Shown piece by piece: positions 1 through 8,484 of a stretch of 40,509 nt of DNA. Under the pieces are notes generated by a model. It was not told the DNA's origin. It made no database searches and saw only the letters and a program-made list of their open reading frames with translations. The first letter of the stretch is position 1. Each line of letters starts with the position of its first letter. The DNA comes from Bradyrhizobium sp. NAS96.2. Lineage in GTDB: Bacteria; Pseudomonadota; Alphaproteobacteria; Rhizobiales; Xanthobacteraceae. Made by a program: the position numbers and the translations under genes. The stretch is taken from positions 1 through 40,509 of the forward strand of contig NZ_LGHK01000121.1 of assembly GCF_001908235.1 (NCBI RefSeq), given 5' to 3'.

Positions 1-1
1 A

Positions 2-1543
2 GCGAGGCTCGCGACCATCCGCGCCCGCACCGACGCGCTGGCCGGCCGCAGCAGCGATGCGCAGAGCACCGCGACGACATTCTCCGAAGCCGCCGACCGC
101 TTCACCCATTCCGCCGAGGGCATCGGCGCGCAGGTGCGCAGCGCCAGCCAGCTCGCCGACGACGCCGCGGCGGCAGCGCGCGAGGCCACCGCCAATGTCG
201 ATCGCTTGCGCGAATCCTCGGCCGCGATCGGCAACGTCGTCAACCTGATCGCGCAGATCGCGCGGCAGACCACGCTGCTGGCGCTCAATTCCACGATCGA
301 GGCGGCGCGCGCCGGCGCCGCGGGCAAGGGCTTTGCGGTGGTCGCAACCGAGGTCAAGGCGCTGGCGGTGCAGACCCAGAGCGCGACCGAGGAGATCACC
401 AAGAAGATCGAGGCGCTGCAGAAGGACGCCACCGGATCGGCCGACGCCGTCCACCGCATCTCGCAGGCGATCGACAAGATCCGCCCGGTGTTCGAGAACG
501 TCAACGGCGCGGTCGCCGAGCAGAACCAGATCACCGGCGAGATGGGCCAGAACGCGGCCTCCGCCTCGCACTTCATCGTCTCGGTCGGCACCAGCGCCGG
601 CGAGATCGACAGTGCGACGCGCGAAGCCGCCGCGCATGGCGACAATGTCGCGAAGGCCGGCAAGGCGGTGACTGCGTTTGCCCAGAAGCTGAAGGCGCGC
701 TGCGCGGTGCTGCTGCGCCAGGACGAGCGCGGCGATCCGCGCAAGAACGAGCGCCTGCCCTGCAGCCTCACCATCGAGATCGCGACCGCGCGCGGCAACG
801 TCACCGCGCCGGTCTACGAGCTCGCGATGGACGGCATCCTGATCGGCGGGTCCGATGCAGAGAAGCTGGCGGCGCATGAGACCCTGAGCGCGAGCTTGCA
901 GGATATCGGCGCGTGCCGGATCCGGATCGGCGACCGCTCCAAGGCCGGCAGCCAGGCCCGCTTCGAGGCGCCGACCGCCGAGCTGCGGGAAAAGATCGAA
1001 GACCGGATGTGGGCGATCCACGAGGAGAACGCCGAACTCATCACCCGCGCGATGGAAGCAGGCGCCGAGCTGAGCAAGATCTTCGAGAACGGACTGGCGA
1101 GCGGCGCCATCACGATCGCGGACATGTTCGACATGAATTACGTCGAAATATCCGGCACCAATCCGGCGCAGTACCGCACCAGGATGCTGGATTGGGCGGA
1201 TCGCGCGCTGCCCACTCTACTCGAGGCGTTCCTCGCCAGGGATAAGCGCCTGGCGTTCTGCGCGACGGTCGACCGCAACGGCTATCTGCCGGTCCACAAC
1301 AAGATCTACTCGCATCCGCAGCGGCCGGGCGACGTGGCATACAACACCGCCAATTGCCGCAATCGCCGCATCTTCAACGATCCCGCGGGCCTCGCCGCCG
1401 CGCACAATGAGCGCGCCTACCTGGTGCAGAGCTACGCGCGCGACATGGGCAACGGCACCACCGTGATGATGCGCGAGATCGACGTGCCGATCCGCGTGCG
1501 CGGCCGGCACTGGGGCGCTTTCCGCACCGCCTACAAGCTTTGA
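2..1543 (+). CDS. Soluble methyl-accepting chemotaxis protein with internal PilZ-like domain (5' end outside window)
   Basis: The reading frame is open from the first bases, so the start lies upstream. The classic receptor signalling hairpin (IARQTTLLALNSTIEAARAG, then GKGFAVVATEVKALA) is encoded around 250-370; it contacts CheA/CheW. Around 740-985 follows a PilZ-like stretch with the Arg motif RKNERLP and the later motif ELAMDGILIGG, suggesting c-di-GMP binding or a degenerate relative. The last ~170 residues form a module with GTNPAQY, NGYLPVHN, NCRNRRIFND and GRHWGAF, which I know from the C-termini of cytoplasmic receptors; its ligand is not evident. No membrane segment is visible in the part present. 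The next gene is a paralogue lacking the PilZ part. The receptor call is certain; the PilZ call is fairly likely. Confidence 0.9.
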   Translation, partial: ARLATIRARTDALAGRSSDAQSTATTFSEAADRFTHSAEGIGAQVRSASQLADDAAAAAREATANVDRLRESSAAIGNVVNLIAQIARQTTLLALNSTIEAARAGAAGKGFAVVATEVKALAVQTQSATEEITKKIEALQKDATGSADAVHRISQAIDKIRPVFENVNGAVAEQNQITGEMGQNAASASHFIVSVGTSAGEIDSATREAAAHGDNVAKAGKAVTAFAQKLKARCAVLLRQDERGDPRKNERLPCSLTIEIATARGNVTAPVYELAMDGILIGGSDAEKLAAHETLSASLQDIGACRIRIGDRSKAGSQARFEAPTAELREKIEDRMWAIHEENAELITRAMEAGAELSKIFENGLASGAITIADMFDMNYVEISGTNPAQYRTRMLDWADRALPTLLEAFLARDKRLAFCATVDRNGYLPVHNKIYSHPQRPGDVAYNTANCRNRRIFNDPAGLAAAHNERAYLVQSYARDMGNGTTVMMREIDVPIRVRGRHWGAFRTAYKL

Positions 1544-1550
1544 TGACTTC

Positions 1551-1595
1551 GTAGCCCGGATGCAGCGAAGCGCAATCCGGGACACCCCGTGCACG
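1551..1595. repeat. Dispersed repeat, TAGCCCGGATG family, copy 1
   Basis: The segment has TAGCCCGGATGCAGCGAAGC, then CAATCCGGGA and CGTGCACG. A second copy is at 3287-3334. It starts 7 bases after a receptor stop codon. This is a short non-coding intergenic repeat of the kind scattered through Bradyrhizobium genomes. Confidence 0.6.
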
Positions 1596-1688
1596 CTCAG
1601 GCAAGACCGCCTGCGCGAATCACGCTCTAGATGGGAATGGGGAATGCTGCGGCGGCTCGACGGGCCGCTGTAACGGAGGAAACGCGAA

Positions 1689-3113
1689 ATGTCGGCCGCG
1701 CAGCTTGCAGTGCTGGATACATCATCGAACCGGACGCTGGCCGAACGGCTGGTCGACCAGCTCGCCGACCGCATCGGCGGCCTCGGGGTGGAGCTTGCCG
1801 ACATCGCCGGCAACGTCCAGGAGGTCGCCAACCGCGTCACCAACCAGTCCGAGCGGTTCCATCATTTGCAGGAGACCGCCGAGATCATGGTCTCGGCCAA
1901 TCACGACATCGCCAACGCCTCGCAGGCGGTGCAATCGACCGCATCCGCCGCGGCCGGCCAGATCGCGGAATCGCGCAACGTGGTCGAGACGGCGGTCAGC
2001 CACATCGCGGAACTGGTCGCCGCCGTCGGACGGATCGAAGCGCGGCTCGCCGCGGTCGGCTCCGCGCTGAGCCAGGTTGCCAAGGTCTCCGGCTCGATCG
2101 AGGCGATCGCCAAGCAAACCAATCTGCTCGCGCTGAACGCCACGATCGAGGCCGCGCGCGCCGGCGATGCAGGCCGCGGCTTTGCGGTGGTCGCAAGCGA
2201 GGTGAAGAACCTCGCCGAGGCGACCCGCCAGGCGACGCACCAGATTTCCGACACCGTGCGCGATCTCGACGGCCAGATCGGGAGCCTGATCGGCGAGAGC
2301 GGCGACGCCTCGCTGCGCGCCAAGAGCGCCGGCGAAGGCGCCCAGCAGATATCCGGCATCATCAGCCGCGTGCAGCAAGGCTTTTCATCGGTCGGCGCCG
2401 AGATCGGCAGCGTGGCGCGCGCCGCGACCTCCAATCTCGGTCATTGCGACACCGTGATCGCGGAGCTGAACGAGCTTGCCAAGGGCGTCGACCTGTCCTC
2501 GCGCGACCTCAAGCACGCCGACGGCCGCGTGGCGAAGCTGCTCGAACTCTCCGAGAGCCTGATCGTGATGATCGCCGACAGCGGCGTGGAAACCAGCGAT
2601 GCGCCGCTGATCCGCGTCGTGACCGATACCGCGAAGCAGATCTCCGACCTGTTCGAGAATGCCGTCGCACGCGGCGAGATCACACTGGCGCAATTGATGG
2701 ACGAGAAGTATCGCGAGATCGCGGGCACCAATCCGAAGCAGTACCTGACCGACTATGTCAGCTTCACCGACCGCGTGCTGCCCGCGATCCAGGATCCGAT
2801 CCAGAAGACCGATCCGCGCATCGTGTTCTGCGTCGCCTGGGCGCGCGGCGGCTATCTGCCGACCCACAATCCGAACTACCGGCAGCCGCAGGGGCCGGAC
2901 CCGGTGTGGAACAACGCCAATTGCCGCAACCGCCGGCTGTTCAACGACCGCGCGGTGAGCAAGGTCGCGGCCAATACCAAGCCGTTCCTGCTGCAGACCT
3001 ACCGCCGCGACATGGGCGGCGGCAATTTCGTGCTGATGAAGGACCTGTCGTCGCCGATCTTCGTCCGCGGCCGCCACTGGGGCGCGTTCCGGATGGGGTT
3101 TAGGCAGTCGTGA
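1689..3113 (+). CDS. Soluble methyl-accepting chemotaxis protein (paralogue of the preceding gene)
   Basis: This is a 474-residue receptor with a good ribosome site (GGAGGAAA) ahead of the ATG. Residues 1-135 are helical and Ala-rich with no membrane span, so the protein should be cytoplasmic. Residues 137-176 are the signalling hairpin (AKQTNLLALNATIEAARAGD, GRGFAVVASEVKNLA). Residues ~310-474 repeat the C-terminal module of the upstream gene (GTNPKQY, GGYLPTHN, NCRNRRLFND, GRHWGAF). Where the neighbour has its PilZ-like part, this protein has only a short linker (~280-305). The pair looks like a tandem duplication followed by gain or loss of one domain. The sensed signal cannot be read from sequence. 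Confidence 0.93.
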   Translation: MSAAQLAVLDTSSNRTLAERLVDQLADRIGGLGVELADIAGNVQEVANRVTNQSERFHHLQETAEIMVSANHDIANASQAVQSTASAAAGQIAESRNVVETAVSHIAELVAAVGRIEARLAAVGSALSQVAKVSGSIEAIAKQTNLLALNATIEAARAGDAGRGFAVVASEVKNLAEATRQATHQISDTVRDLDGQIGSLIGESGDASLRAKSAGEGAQQISGIISRVQQGFSSVGAEIGSVARAATSNLGHCDTVIAELNELAKGVDLSSRDLKHADGRVAKLLELSESLIVMIADSGVETSDAPLIRVVTDTAKQISDLFENAVARGEITLAQLMDEKYREIAGTNPKQYLTDYVSFTDRVLPAIQDPIQKTDPRIVFCVAWARGGYLPTHNPNYRQPQGPDPVWNNANCRNRRLFNDRAVSKVAANTKPFLLQTYRRDMGGGNFVLMKDLSSPIFVRGRHWGAFRMGFRQS

Positions 3114-3286
3114 ATCCGCAGCCCATAGCCCGCATGAAAGCCGACGGTCGTCCGCGTGCGCTAAGCTGAGCGCGCTACCAAAATATCGAAAACAACCCCA
3201 TGCAAAGGAGCCGGCGTCCGACACGGCAACTTGACACGCCAGGCAAATCACCGGTATTCTTCTATTATTCCGAAATTGTGTGCAGC

Positions 3287-3334
3287 CGTAGCCCGGATGG
3301 AGCGAAGCTTAATCCGGAATCATTCGTGCACCCG
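3287..3334. repeat. Dispersed repeat, TAGCCCGGATG family, copy 2
   Basis: The segment matches 1551-1595 (TAGCCCGGATGGAGCGAAGC, AATCCGGAAT, CGTGCACC). A partial inverse (GGCTGCATCCGGGC) follows near 3383-3396. It accounts for most of the recognisable structure in the 305-base gap between the convergent receptor and phosphoesterase genes; nothing else stands out there. Confidence 0.6.
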
Positions 3335-3418
3335 CGAGAAGGATTTCGCGGAGCCTGTCATCGGGCGCGTTCGCGCGACCCGTTGGCTGCATCCGGGCGA
3401 CAGGCTGCATTTCCTTCG

Positions 3419-4243
3419 CTACGTCCAGAATCCCGGCACCGCAGGCTCGAGCCGCCCGCCGGCGCGCACCGGCGCGACCTTCACCGCAAGCCCGGTCGCA
3501 TCGTCGGTCTCGACCGCGATACCGCTCAGCGTCGCAACGCCGCCGGCCGGCTCGAAACGGCCGGAGGGGATTCCGGTGAGGAAGCGCTGCAGCGGCTCCT
3601 CCTTCTGCATGCCGATCACCGAATCATAATCGCCGGTCATGCCGGCATCGCTCATATAGGCGGTGCCGCCGGGCAGCACCTGGTGATCGGCGGTCGGGAC
3701 ATGGGTATGGGTCCCGACCACGAGACTGACGCGGCCGTCGCAGAAGAAGCCGACGCCCTGCTTCTCGCTGGTCGCCTCGGCGTGGAAATCGAGCACGATG
3801 GCGTCACAGCCCTCGCGTAGCGGGCAGGCCTCGAGCTCGCGATCGATCGCGCTGAACGGATCGTTGGACGACGGCTCCATGAACACGCGGCCGATCGCAT
3901 TGAGCACGAGCGCGCGCTTGCCGTTCTTGGCGTCGACCAGCGTGGCGCCGCGGCCGGGCGAATGGCGCGGAAAATTCAGCGGGCGAATCAGGCGCGGCGC
4001 GCGTTCGATGAAGACCAGCGCCTCCTTCTGATTCCACGCATGGTTGCCGAGCGTGATCGCGTCCGCTCCGGCATCGAGCAACTCCTGGTAGATCGCCTCG
4101 GTGATGCCGAAGCCGCCGGCGGAATTCTCGCCATTGACGACGACGAGGTCGAGCGACCAGTCCCTGATCATGCCGGGAAGATGGTCTGCAATGGCGGTGC
4201 GGCCGGTCCTGCCGACGACGTCACCAACGAAGAGGATACGCAA
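3419..4243 (-). CDS. YmdB-family metallophosphoesterase
   Basis: The 274-residue product matches the length of the YmdB/TIGR00282 family, whose characterised members hydrolyse 2',3'-cyclic nucleotides. Di-metal ligand motifs are present: FVGDVVGRTG at the N-terminus, NGENSAGG (37-44), LGNHAWNQ (65-72), DFHAEATSEK (~151-160) and the GTHTHVPTADHQVLPGG block (~176-192). The start is TTG at 4243, two bases after the upstream cyclo-ligase stop. A GGAG ribosome site lies inside the end of that gene, so the two are almost certainly co-transcribed and perhaps translationally coupled. There is no signal peptide. The family call is strong; the physiological substrate is not known from sequence. Confidence 0.93.
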   Translation of the reverse strand: MRILFVGDVVGRTGRTAIADHLPGMIRDWSLDLVVVNGENSAGGFGITEAIYQELLDAGADAITLGNHAWNQKEALVFIERAPRLIRPLNFPRHSPGRGATLVDAKNGKRALVLNAIGRVFMEPSSNDPFSAIDRELEACPLREGCDAIVLDFHAEATSEKQGVGFFCDGRVSLVVGTHTHVPTADHQVLPGGTAYMSDAGMTGDYDSVIGMQKEEPLQRFLTGIPSGRFEPAGGVATLSGIAVETDDATGLAVKVAPVRAGGRLEPAVPGFWT

Positions 4244-4245
4244 GG

Positions 4246-4824
4246 CTAGCTACTCCGGAAATCGAACGTCTTGCGCTCCGTTAGCACATAATCGAGCGGG
4301 ACGTCGTGCGATAGCGCCGGAATGGCCTTGGTTTCCTGTGCAGCAAAGGCAACACCCACCCCGATCACGTGCTTGGCCTTGCGCAGATGCGCAAAGGTAT
4401 AGTCGTAATAGCCGGCGCCGTAACCGATGCGGTGGCCGAGCTTGTCGAATGCGGCAAGCGGTACCAGCATCACGTCGGGATGCACCTCGGCCGCGGCCGG
4501 CGACGGCTCGGGAATGCCGAGCGGCCCGAGCATCAGCCGGTCCTGCGGCGACCAGCTGCGGAAGGTCAGCGACTGGCCGCGCGCATTGATACAGGGCAGC
4601 GCGAGCCGCGCACCCTTTTCCGCAAGCTTCCTCATCAGCGGCGCCGGATCGAGCTCGCTGCGGATCGGAGCATAGCCCGAGATGATCATGCCTTGCGCAA
4701 TCTCGAACGGCGCGCCTCGCTTGGCGAGCGCTTCGGCAGCGGCCGCGCGCTGCTCGTCGCTCAGCGCGTCGCGCTTGGCGAGGGCAAGCGCCCGAAGCTC
4801 GGCCTTCGATGGAGATGCGTGCAT
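4246..4824 (-). CDS. fau: 5-formyltetrahydrofolate cyclo-ligase
   Basis: The 192-residue enzyme converts 5-formyl-THF to 5,10-methenyl-THF with ATP, recycling folate. The N-terminal K-x3-R region (SKAELRALALAKRDAL) and the family hallmark GYGAGYYD at 134-141 are intact. I chose the ATG at 4824 because conservation begins there; the frame stays open further upstream into a region that looks like non-coding RNA. Position between the zapA/6S RNA locus and a YmdB phosphoesterase reproduces the zapA-ssrS-fau order known in many proteobacteria. Confidence 0.94.
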   Translation of the reverse strand: MHASPSKAELRALALAKRDALSDEQRAAAAEALAKRGAPFEIAQGMIISGYAPIRSELDPAPLMRKLAEKGARLALPCINARGQSLTFRSWSPQDRLMLGPLGIPEPSPAAAEVHPDVMLVPLAAFDKLGHRIGYGAGYYDYTFAHLRKAKHVIGVGVAFAAQETKAIPALSHDVPLDYVLTERKTFDFRSS

Positions 4825-4989
4825 GATCCATCTTCCGCTGTCGTCGTCCGCGACAACGGACGATCCATCATTCAGAGACGCTAGCTTCGCAAGGCCAGGC
4901 CGCGGCGCGCTGGACGCCCCGCGTCGCGGGGCACAACACTGCTTCGCAATCGAACCGCCGCAGCGCGACGACAAGGCAACAGCAAAAAT

Positions 4990-5160
4990 TCAGTGCGAAG
5001 CCGCAGAGGCCGTTGGAGCGCTCGATCCCGGAGTTCCCTACGAAAGTAGGTGGGCACCATATGTCCGGGTCCACGGACCCGGCCAGGGACAGTTCCCTAA
5101 AGGATCGATAAGGCCCCGGGGATATATGGCTCCTGACGCACGACGCAGCTTCGCGGGGGC
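4990..5160 (-). ncRNA. ssrS: Probable 6S RNA
   Basis: The region between zapA and the cyclo-ligase can fold on the minus strand into one long ~160-base hairpin. Positions 5148-5154 pair perfectly with 4995-5001 (GCGAAGC/GCTTCGC), and an inner CGATCC/GGATCG pairing follows. At the midpoint is a perfect 8-bp terminal hairpin (5065-5082, CCGGGTCC/GGACCCGG). Unpaired stretches flank the apex, as in the open-bubble shape of 6S RNA, which binds sigma-70 RNA polymerase. Location directly upstream of fau is the conserved place for ssrS in proteobacteria. Exact ends are estimates. No promoter could be assigned convincingly. A covariance-model search would settle it. Confidence 0.68.
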
Positions 5161-5200
5161 TAATCTAGCCATCGTTGGCCGACTTCGCTAGCTGTACCTC

Positions 5201-5315
5201 GTCGTCCCGGCGCAGGCCGGGACCCATAACCACAACTGTTCACGGAGGGTACTGACCCGCACCGCCCAAACTCGATGGGCCGCGGAGTATGGGTCCCGGC
5301 CTTCGCCGGGACGAC
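5201..5315. repeat. Intergenic inverted repeat with two GTCCCGGC hairpins
   Basis: The ends are inverted copies (GTCGTCCCGG at 5201; CCGGGACGAC ending at 5315). Each end carries its own perfect 8-bp hairpin, GTCCCGGC/GCCGGGAC with a 4-base loop. It lies immediately after the zapA stop and upstream of the 6S RNA. It may end or process the zapA transcript. It resembles the mobile palindromic elements common in Bradyrhizobium. Confidence 0.7.
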
Positions 5316-5320
5316 AGTGG

Positions 5321-5704
5321 CTACCCGATCGCGATGCCGCCGCCGATGGTGCGGTTGAGCACCTGCGTGGTGCGCTCGATCCGCTCGGCGGCGGCGTTGA
5401 GCGCGTTGGAGACCGCGGTCTGGGTCGCGCGGGCGCGGTCGGCGGCGGCGGTGCGCGCGTTGCGCAGCTGCTCGACCTCTTCCTCGAGGCTGCGGATGCG
5501 CGCGCTCGCATCGACCAGTTCGTCGCAGGCAGTGAGCGCCGCCATCACGGTCAGCCGCGCATCGCCGATCTCGCCGAACTTGCCGCGCAGCGATTCGACG
5601 CGCTGCTGGAGATTTTCCGCAAGCTTCAACAGCCGCACCTCCTGGCCCTCCTCGCAGGCCATCCGGTATTGCCGGCCGTTGATGGTGACGTTGATGTGGC
5701 TCAT
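5321..5704 (-). CDS. zapA: Cell division protein ZapA
   Basis: The 127-residue protein starts with the ZapA globular head (VTINGRQYRM, then EEGQEVRLLKLAENLQQRV) and continues into a C-terminal coiled coil (~60-115, SARIRSLEEEVEQL). ZapA tetramers bundle FtsZ filaments at midcell. Its ATG overlaps the stop of the upstream coiled-coil gene in an ATGA arrangement, implying translational coupling. The downstream 6S RNA and fau genes fit the conserved locus. Confidence 0.93.
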   Translation of the reverse strand: MSHINVTINGRQYRMACEEGQEVRLLKLAENLQQRVESLRGKFGEIGDARLTVMAALTACDELVDASARIRSLEEEVEQLRNARTAAADRARATQTAVSNALNAAAERIERTTQVLNRTIGGGIAIG

Positions 5705-6021
5705 CTGCTGTCTCCGCCCTCGAGCACGGCGCGTATGGTGCCGATCGCGGCGTCGAGCTTTTCCGCGATGTCGCGATTGGCGCGCTCGAGCTTGCGCGTC
5801 TTCACCAGCGATCCGTCGAGTTCGTCGGCAAGCCGGGAGCGATCGGCGCCGAGCGCCTGGATCCGGCTCGCCAACTCGTTCTCGTCGCGGTCGGCTTCGC
5901 GGCGCCGCTCCACGGAGCTTTCCAGCGCATCGAGCGCGGCCATCAGCCGCTTGGTCGCAGCGTCGATATCGGCAAGCGGTGCCTCGGTATTGCCAGACCC
6001 GTTGGCGAGACGATCACTCAT
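5701..6021 (-). CDS. DUF4164-type coiled-coil protein encoded with ZapA
   Basis: From the ATG at 6021 (MSDRLANG) this is a 106-residue, charged, largely helical protein with a predicted coiled coil from about residue 20 to 95 (ERRREADRDENELASRI, ADELDGSLVKTRKLERAN). No enzyme motif or membrane segment is present. It resembles the small DUF4164 family found before zapA in Rhizobiales. Stop and zapA start share ATGA, so a joint role in division is a reasonable inference, but its function is not established here. Confidence 0.82.
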   Translation of the reverse strand: MSDRLANGSGNTEAPLADIDAATKRLMAALDALESSVERRREADRDENELASRIQALGADRSRLADELDGSLVKTRKLERANRDIAEKLDAAIGTIRAVLEGGDSR

Positions 6022-6341
6022 GACACGCGGCGTGGACCCCTCAGGTAGGCCGTTAGAGATGGCTGCCGCACGGCAAAAGCGGCGGTTCGGCAAGCGTTTA
6101 GCGGACGAAATTTACGTGGCAAGCGAGGGAAGCGCAACGGCGGCGCAGAACTATGCACCGTTCAATGAAATTGGGCGATTTCGGGTAACTTTTCCCCGTT
6201 TTGGGGCGTTTCATCGCCTTGGACTTGCGGAATTGAGGTGCTAATCCACCCTCCAACCCGTAAGGCCCATCCACACACGTATCGCGGCTTCCCGCCCCGA
6301 TGCGCTCAGAATCAGCTCTCATTCCAGGCGGACTTTTCATC
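6022..6341. other. Divergent promoter region between the zapA operon and tkt
   Basis: This 320-base non-coding gap must hold promoters for both directions. On the plus strand TTGGAC (6219-6224) and TAATCC (6242-6247), 17 bases apart, are a possible weak sigma-70 promoter for tkt. No operator, riboswitch or clear minus-strand promoter was identified. Confidence 0.3.
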
Positions 6342-8324
6342 ATGACGCAGGTCGATCACACCCGTATGGCCAATGCGATCCGTGGCCTTGCCATGGACGC
6401 CGTCGAGAAGGCGAATTCCGGCCATCCCGGCCTGCCGATGGGCGCCGCCGACATCGCGACCGTGCTGTTCACAAAGTTTCTGAAATTCGATGCCGCCGAC
6501 ACCGCATGGCCCGACCGCGATCGCTTCGTGCTGTCGGCCGGCCACGGCTCGATGCTGCTCTATGCGTTGCTGTACCTCACCGGCAACAAGGACATGACGC
6601 TCGACCAGCTGAAGCATTTCCGCCAGCTCGGATCGCTGACGCCGGGCCACCCGGAGAATTTCCACACCAAGGGCATCGAGACCACCACCGGTCCGCTCGG
6701 CCAGGGCATCGCGACCGCGGTCGGCATGGCGCTCGCCGAGAAGATGCTCGCCGCAGAATTCGGCAAGAAGATCGTCAACCACCACACCTATGTGCTCGCC
6801 TCCGACGGCGACCTGATGGAAGGCATCTCGCAGGAAGCGATCGCGCTCGCCGGCGTCTGGCGGCTCAACAAGATGATCGTGCTGTACGACGACAACGGCA
6901 TCTCGATCGACGGCCCGACTTCGATCTCCGATTCCGTCGACCAGGTGAAGCGCTTCAAGTCGGCAGGCTGGGCCGCCGAATTGATCGACGGCCATGATCC
7001 GCAGGCGATTGCGGCTGCGATCACCCGCGCGCAGAAATCCAGCAAGCCTTCGATGATCGCCTGCAAGACCACGATCGGTTACGGCGCGCCGCACAAGGCC
7101 GGCACCGCGAAGGCGCATGGCGAAGCGCTCGGCGCCGACGAGCTCAAGGCCGCCAAGGAGAAGCTCGGCATCTCGCTCGAGCCGTTCTCCGTGCCCGACG
7201 ATGTGCTGAAGGCCTGGCGCGAGGCGGGTGCCCGCGGCGCCGTCGAGCACAAGGCATGGGACGAGCAGTTCGCGCAGCTCGGCAACCGCAAGCGCGCCGA
7301 GTTCGAGCGCCGCATCCGTCACGAGCGGCCGCAATCGCTCGCCAAGGGGCTGCGCGCCTTCAAGAAGGGCCTCTTGGAAAACCCGCTCAACGTCGCCTCC
7401 CGCAAATCATCGGAAGCTGCGATCGAGGTGATCGCGGCCGCGATGCCGATGGAATTCGTCGCCGGCTCCGCAGACCTCACCGGCTCCAACAACAACAAGG
7501 CCAAGTCGGCGGCAGCGTTCGGCGCCAAGACGCCGAAGGGCCGCTTCATCCACTACGGCGTCCGTGAGCACGGCATGGCGGCGTGCCTCAACGGCATCTT
7601 CCTGCATGGCGGTTTCGCGCCGAACGGCGCCACCTTCCTGGTGTTCACCGACTATGCGCGCCCGGCGATGCGGCTGTCGGCGCTGATGGGCACCGGCGTG
7701 GTCTATGTCATGACCCATGACTCGATCGGCCTCGGCGAGGACGGCCCGACGCACCAGCCGGTGGAGCATCTCTCGGCGCTGCGCGCGATCCCCAACATGC
7801 GCGTGTTCCGTCCCTGCGACGCGGTCGAGACCGCCGAGTGCTGGGAACTGGCGCTCAACCGCATCGACGGACCGACGGTGCTGGCGCTGACCCGCCAGAA
7901 CCTGCCGCAGCTCCGCACCACGGCGCCGAACGACAACCCCTGCAGCCACGGCGCCTACGAGCTGGTTGCGGCGCAGGGTGACGCAAAAGTGTCATTGTTC
8001 GCGTCCGGTTCCGAGGTCCAGATCGCGGTCGAGGCGCAGAAGCAACTGGCCGGGCGCGGCATCGCGACGCGGGTCGTCTCGGTCCCGTCGCTGGAATTGC
8101 TGCTGGCGCAGCCCGCCGAGCGGCAAAATGCCATTATCGGCAACGCTCCGGTCAAGATCGCGATCGAGGCCGCGGTGCGCTGGGGCTGGGATGCCGTGAT
8201 CGGCCATGATGGCGAATTTATCGGCATGCACGGTTTCGGCGCCAGCGCCCCGGCGAAGGACCTTTTCCCGCATTTCGGCATTACCGCTGAGGCCGTCGTT
8301 AACGCTGCCACGAAGCGCGTCTGA
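6342..8324 (+). CDS. tkt: Transketolase
   Basis: The 660-residue enzyme (E. coli TktA is 663) exchanges two-carbon units between sugar phosphates in the pentose phosphate pathway, and in the Calvin cycle where present. Visible are SGHPGLPMG with the catalytic-region His (26-34), AGHGSMLLY (66-74), the thiamine-diphosphate motif from SDGDLMEG (154-161) to DDNGISIDG (183-191), and the pyrimidine-domain block with REHGMAACLNG and GEDGPTHQPVEHL. I start at the ATG at 6342 (MTQVDHTR); an in-frame ATG at 6300 would add 14 unconserved residues. It heads the plus-strand central-carbon cluster. Confidence 0.96.
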   Translation: MTQVDHTRMANAIRGLAMDAVEKANSGHPGLPMGAADIATVLFTKFLKFDAADTAWPDRDRFVLSAGHGSMLLYALLYLTGNKDMTLDQLKHFRQLGSLTPGHPENFHTKGIETTTGPLGQGIATAVGMALAEKMLAAEFGKKIVNHHTYVLASDGDLMEGISQEAIALAGVWRLNKMIVLYDDNGISIDGPTSISDSVDQVKRFKSAGWAAELIDGHDPQAIAAAITRAQKSSKPSMIACKTTIGYGAPHKAGTAKAHGEALGADELKAAKEKLGISLEPFSVPDDVLKAWREAGARGAVEHKAWDEQFAQLGNRKRAEFERRIRHERPQSLAKGLRAFKKGLLENPLNVASRKSSEAAIEVIAAAMPMEFVAGSADLTGSNNNKAKSAAAFGAKTPKGRFIHYGVREHGMAACLNGIFLHGGFAPNGATFLVFTDYARPAMRLSALMGTGVVYVMTHDSIGLGEDGPTHQPVEHLSALRAIPNMRVFRPCDAVETAECWELALNRIDGPTVLALTRQNLPQLRTTAPNDNPCSHGAYELVAAQGDAKVSLFASGSEVQIAVEAQKQLAGRGIATRVVSVPSLELLLAQPAERQNAIIGNAPVKIAIEAAVRWGWDAVIGHDGEFIGMHGFGASAPAKDLFPHFGITAEAVVNAATKRV

Positions 8325-8400
8325 CGCTGGCCTGACACCTGCGGGTCACGGTTGAGCTTGTCGCGAAAAAGGATTACCAAAGCTCCATCTTTTCCGTACG

Positions 8401-8419
8401 CGCCCGGCTGAACCGGGCG
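8401..8419 (+). other. GC-rich hairpin upstream of gap
   Basis: A perfect 7-bp stem CGCCCGG/CCGGGCG with a 5-base loop lies 77 bases after the tkt stop and 65 bases before gap. No U-tract follows, so it is a weak terminator at best; it could modulate or stabilise the tkt-gap message. Confidence 0.35.
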
Positions 8420-8484
8420 TTCCGCCGTAAGAACCTCGTGGGAGACCTCCCGCGGGGCTGACAACAGCTTTAGAGGAGACGAGC

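Noticed and set aside
4868..5074. A 68-codon minus-strand frame between zapA and fau
   Set aside because: It lies largely within the region folding as 6S RNA and has no ribosome site or conserved features.
6300..6341. An upstream in-frame start for transketolase
   Set aside because: The extra residues are not part of the conserved N-terminus; the ATG at 6342 matches the family length.
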